Below, piece by piece: positions 4,178 through 5,345 of a stretch of 5,345 nt of DNA; the stretch's first letter is position 1; every line of letters starts with the position of its first letter. The position numbers and the translations under genes are program-made. The DNA is from an uncultured Acetobacteraceae bacterium (GTDB lineage Bacteria; Pseudomonadota; Alphaproteobacteria; Acetobacterales; Acetobacteraceae): NCBI GenBank assembly GCA_903839965.1, contig CAIMEK010000124.1, positions 1-5,345 of the forward strand, written 5' to 3'. The notes under the pieces were generated by a model that was given only the letters and a program-made list of their open reading frames with translations, did no database searches and had not been told where the DNA came from.

Positions 4178-5345
4178 CTACCTTGGGTGCCTGACGGCGA
4201 AGCGCTCGCGGGGCCACGGATGGAGGATTCTGGGCTTGGGAAGCCAGTCGGCAGCGAGCTTCTCTATCCTCTGCCATGTCGAGCCGTCCCGTTCGCTGCG
4301 CCGCTGGAGCGTGCGTAGCCAAAGGCGGCGAATATGGTAGTGGAAGACCGTGAGGGTGCGACCATTGGTCGGCACCGCATGGTAATTAAAGTAGCCGCTG
4401 ACGACCGATCTCAGCCATTCCCCCTGAAGGGGGATTGCCTGATGTCGTCGCCGTCGCAGTTCCTCCTGGATTTCCTGGAGTTTCGCCCGCATGCGGTCGC
4501 CTCGGGACTTCCTGTGAAGCAGGAAGTTGCCCTTGAGAGACTTGCCGCAGATGAAGGTGAACCCCAGGAAGTTGAAGGTTTCCGGTTTGCCGAGCCCACG
4601 CCGTTTGCGTCGGACCGCCGCATGGCGGCCGAACTCGATCAGGCGGGTCTTGTCCGGGTGTAGCGATAGCGAAAACTCCTCAAACCTCGCGCGCATCGCG
4701 TCGAGGAACCGACGGGCGTCGTCCTCGTGCTCGAACCCGGCCACCACATCGTCCGCATAGCGCACGATAATCATGTCGCCGGTAGCCTCGCGCCGTCGCC
4801 AGCGATCGGCCCACAGGTCGAGGACGTAGTGCAGGTAGATGTTGGCAAAGAGCGGTGAGATTACCGATCCCTGCCCGGTTCCCCTGTCACCGACCGTCAC
4901 CGTCCCGTCTTCGAGGATGCCCGCCTTCAGCCATTTCTGGGCGAGGCGGATGATGCGCGGGTCGCCGATGCGATGTTCTAGGAAACGGACAAGCCACTGC
5001 TGGTCAACCGTGTCGAAGAACGATCGAATATCGGTGTCCAGAATGTAGTTCACCTTCCGGCTGTTGATCCCGACATCCAGGGCATCCAGCGCGTCGTGTG
5101 GTCCCCGTCCAGGCCGAAACCCGTAGGAGAACCCGAGGAAGTCTTCCTCGTAGATCGCGTTCAGTACCCTCGCCGTCGCACCCTGGATGATCTTGTCTTC
5201 CAGGGCGGCGATCGCCAGCGGCCGCTGCTTCCCGTCCGCCTTCGGTATATACGTCCGGCGGGACGGTTGCGGTCGGTACGCTCCTCGCTGGACTCGATCG
5301 TGCAGGGCCGCGAGCCGAGGCTCGAGGTCTGCCTCGTAGTCCCAC
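4178..5345 (-). CDS. ltrA: Group II intron reverse transcriptase/maturase (N-terminus outside window)
   Basis: The frame is open from the right edge (first full codon TGG at 5344-5342) to the TAG at 4180-4178, giving 388 visible residues; the GTG at 5053 is internal (RKVNYILD), not a start. Reverse transcriptase motifs in order, by visible residue: RT1 RRTYIPKADGKQRPLAI (29-45), RT2 YGFRPGRGPHDAL (74-86), RT3 DIRSFFD (Asp105), RT4 GTGQGSVISPLFANIYLH (156-173), RT5 YADD catalytic pair (196-199, bases 4759-4748), RT6 HPDKTRLIEFG (229-239) and RT7 FNFLGFTF (257-264). The thumb/maturase domain X follows, with GEWLRSVVSGYFNYHAVPTN and RILHPWPRERFAVRHPR at the end. It would splice the intron RNA as maturase and copy it into DNA during retrohoming. 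No DNA-binding/HNH endonuclease domain follows. Roughly 60-80 N-terminal residues are missing, judged from usual family length. Catalytic residues are intact. The TAG may be a recent amber mutation, since the family as I recall it continues with W-EPYAGK...; see findings. Confidence 0.93.
   Translation of the reverse strand, partial: WDYEADLEPRLAALHDRVQRGAYRPQPSRRTYIPKADGKQRPLAIAALEDKIIQGATARVLNAIYEEDFLGFSYGFRPGRGPHDALDALDVGINSRKVNYILDTDIRSFFDTVDQQWLVRFLEHRIGDPRIIRLAQKWLKAGILEDGTVTVGDRGTGQGSVISPLFANIYLHYVLDLWADRWRRREATGDMIIVRYADDVVAGFEHEDDARRFLDAMRARFEEFSLSLHPDKTRLIEFGRHAAVRRKRRGLGKPETFNFLGFTFICGKSLKGNFLLHRKSRGDRMRAKLQEIQEELRRRRHQAIPLQGEWLRSVVSGYFNYHAVPTNGRTLTVFHYHIRRLWLRTLQRRSERDGSTWQRIEKLAADWLPKPRILHPWPRERFAVRHPR

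Larger units (their letters stand above)
4105..5345 (-). mobile_element. Group II intron, 3' portion (5' part outside window)
   Basis: A self-splicing retroelement on the - strand. The window holds most of the encoded reverse transcriptase/maturase (domain IV), then domain V and domain VI in the expected order with no gaps. The 3' end is placed at 4105: the bulged branch-point A of domain VI is base 4112 and is followed by 7 nt ending in AT, matching the usual AY end of group II introns. The RT has no endonuclease domain after the maturase region. The 5' end (GUGYG motif), domains I-III and the RT N-terminus lie to the right of the window, so completeness cannot be judged. It sits upstream of, and in the same orientation as, the lipoprotein and kinase genes. 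Confidence 0.92.

Noticed and set aside
3918..4340. Small open frames on both strands across the intergenic region and intron end
   Set aside because: They cross the domain V/VI ribozyme and the 3' splice site, have no clear ribosome sites and show no recognisable protein pattern.
4868..4888. RT motif 4 reading GTGQGS instead of the textbook GTPQGG, as possible loss of RT function
   Set aside because: I recall GTGQGS as the normal form in this proteobacterial subfamily, and the remaining catalytic motifs, including YADD, are intact.
5004..5345. - strand open frame overlapping the right end of the RT gene, suggesting a frameshift in the RT
   Set aside because: The true RT frame, translated upstream of 5053, stays open to the window edge and gives correct RT1 and RT2 motifs (YIPKADGKQRP, YGFRPGRG). 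The apparent break arises only because no start codon occurs there. There is no frameshift.

Overview
This GC-rich window looks like chromosomal DNA of an alphaproteobacterium. An Acetobacteraceae/Rhodospirillales-like source is my guess from the codon use (G/C at third positions), the style of the hybrid kinase and the type of group II intron; no single marker proves it. It holds four protein-coding genes, two of them cut by the window edges.

Left part (2-3230): a two-component signalling region. The C-terminal end of a receiver-domain protein runs on the + strand and stops 13 nt short of the stop codon of a large convergent gene on the - strand. That large gene encodes a membrane hybrid histidine kinase of about 974 aa: TM1, a periplasmic sensor, TM2, HisKA, HATPase, receiver, receiver, HPt. 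Read residue by residue, the first receiver has lost most of its active site. The HPt domain has Arg where the phosphorylatable His should be, so the usual His-Asp-His-Asp relay cannot be completed inside this protein. The second receiver is intact.

Middle (3342-4104): a 180-aa proline-rich putative lipoprotein of unknown function lies directly upstream of the kinase on the same strand and may share its transcript. A 220-bp intergenic stretch follows. It contains a weak promoter candidate for the lipoprotein and two hairpins, but no credible gene.

Right part (4105-5345): the 3' portion of a group II intron on the - strand. The reverse transcriptase/maturase reading frame stays open to the window edge and lacks only its N-terminus here. 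It is followed immediately by a recognisable domain V and a well-formed domain VI with a bulged branch-point A, which puts the 3' splice site at about 4105/4104. The RT frame stops at a TAG directly abutting domain V. Beyond that TAG the same frame stays open for 17 codons through the ribozyme and resembles the usual C-terminal tail of this RT family, which suggests a Trp-to-amber change. The intron's 3' exon begins in a T-tract (as read on the + strand) beside a palindrome, upstream of the lipoprotein and kinase genes and in the same orientation, so intron transcription could affect them.

I saw no tRNA, rRNA, CRISPR array or clearly new defence-like system. The points most worth a second look are the degenerate phosphorelay domains and the amber/dual-coding intron tail.
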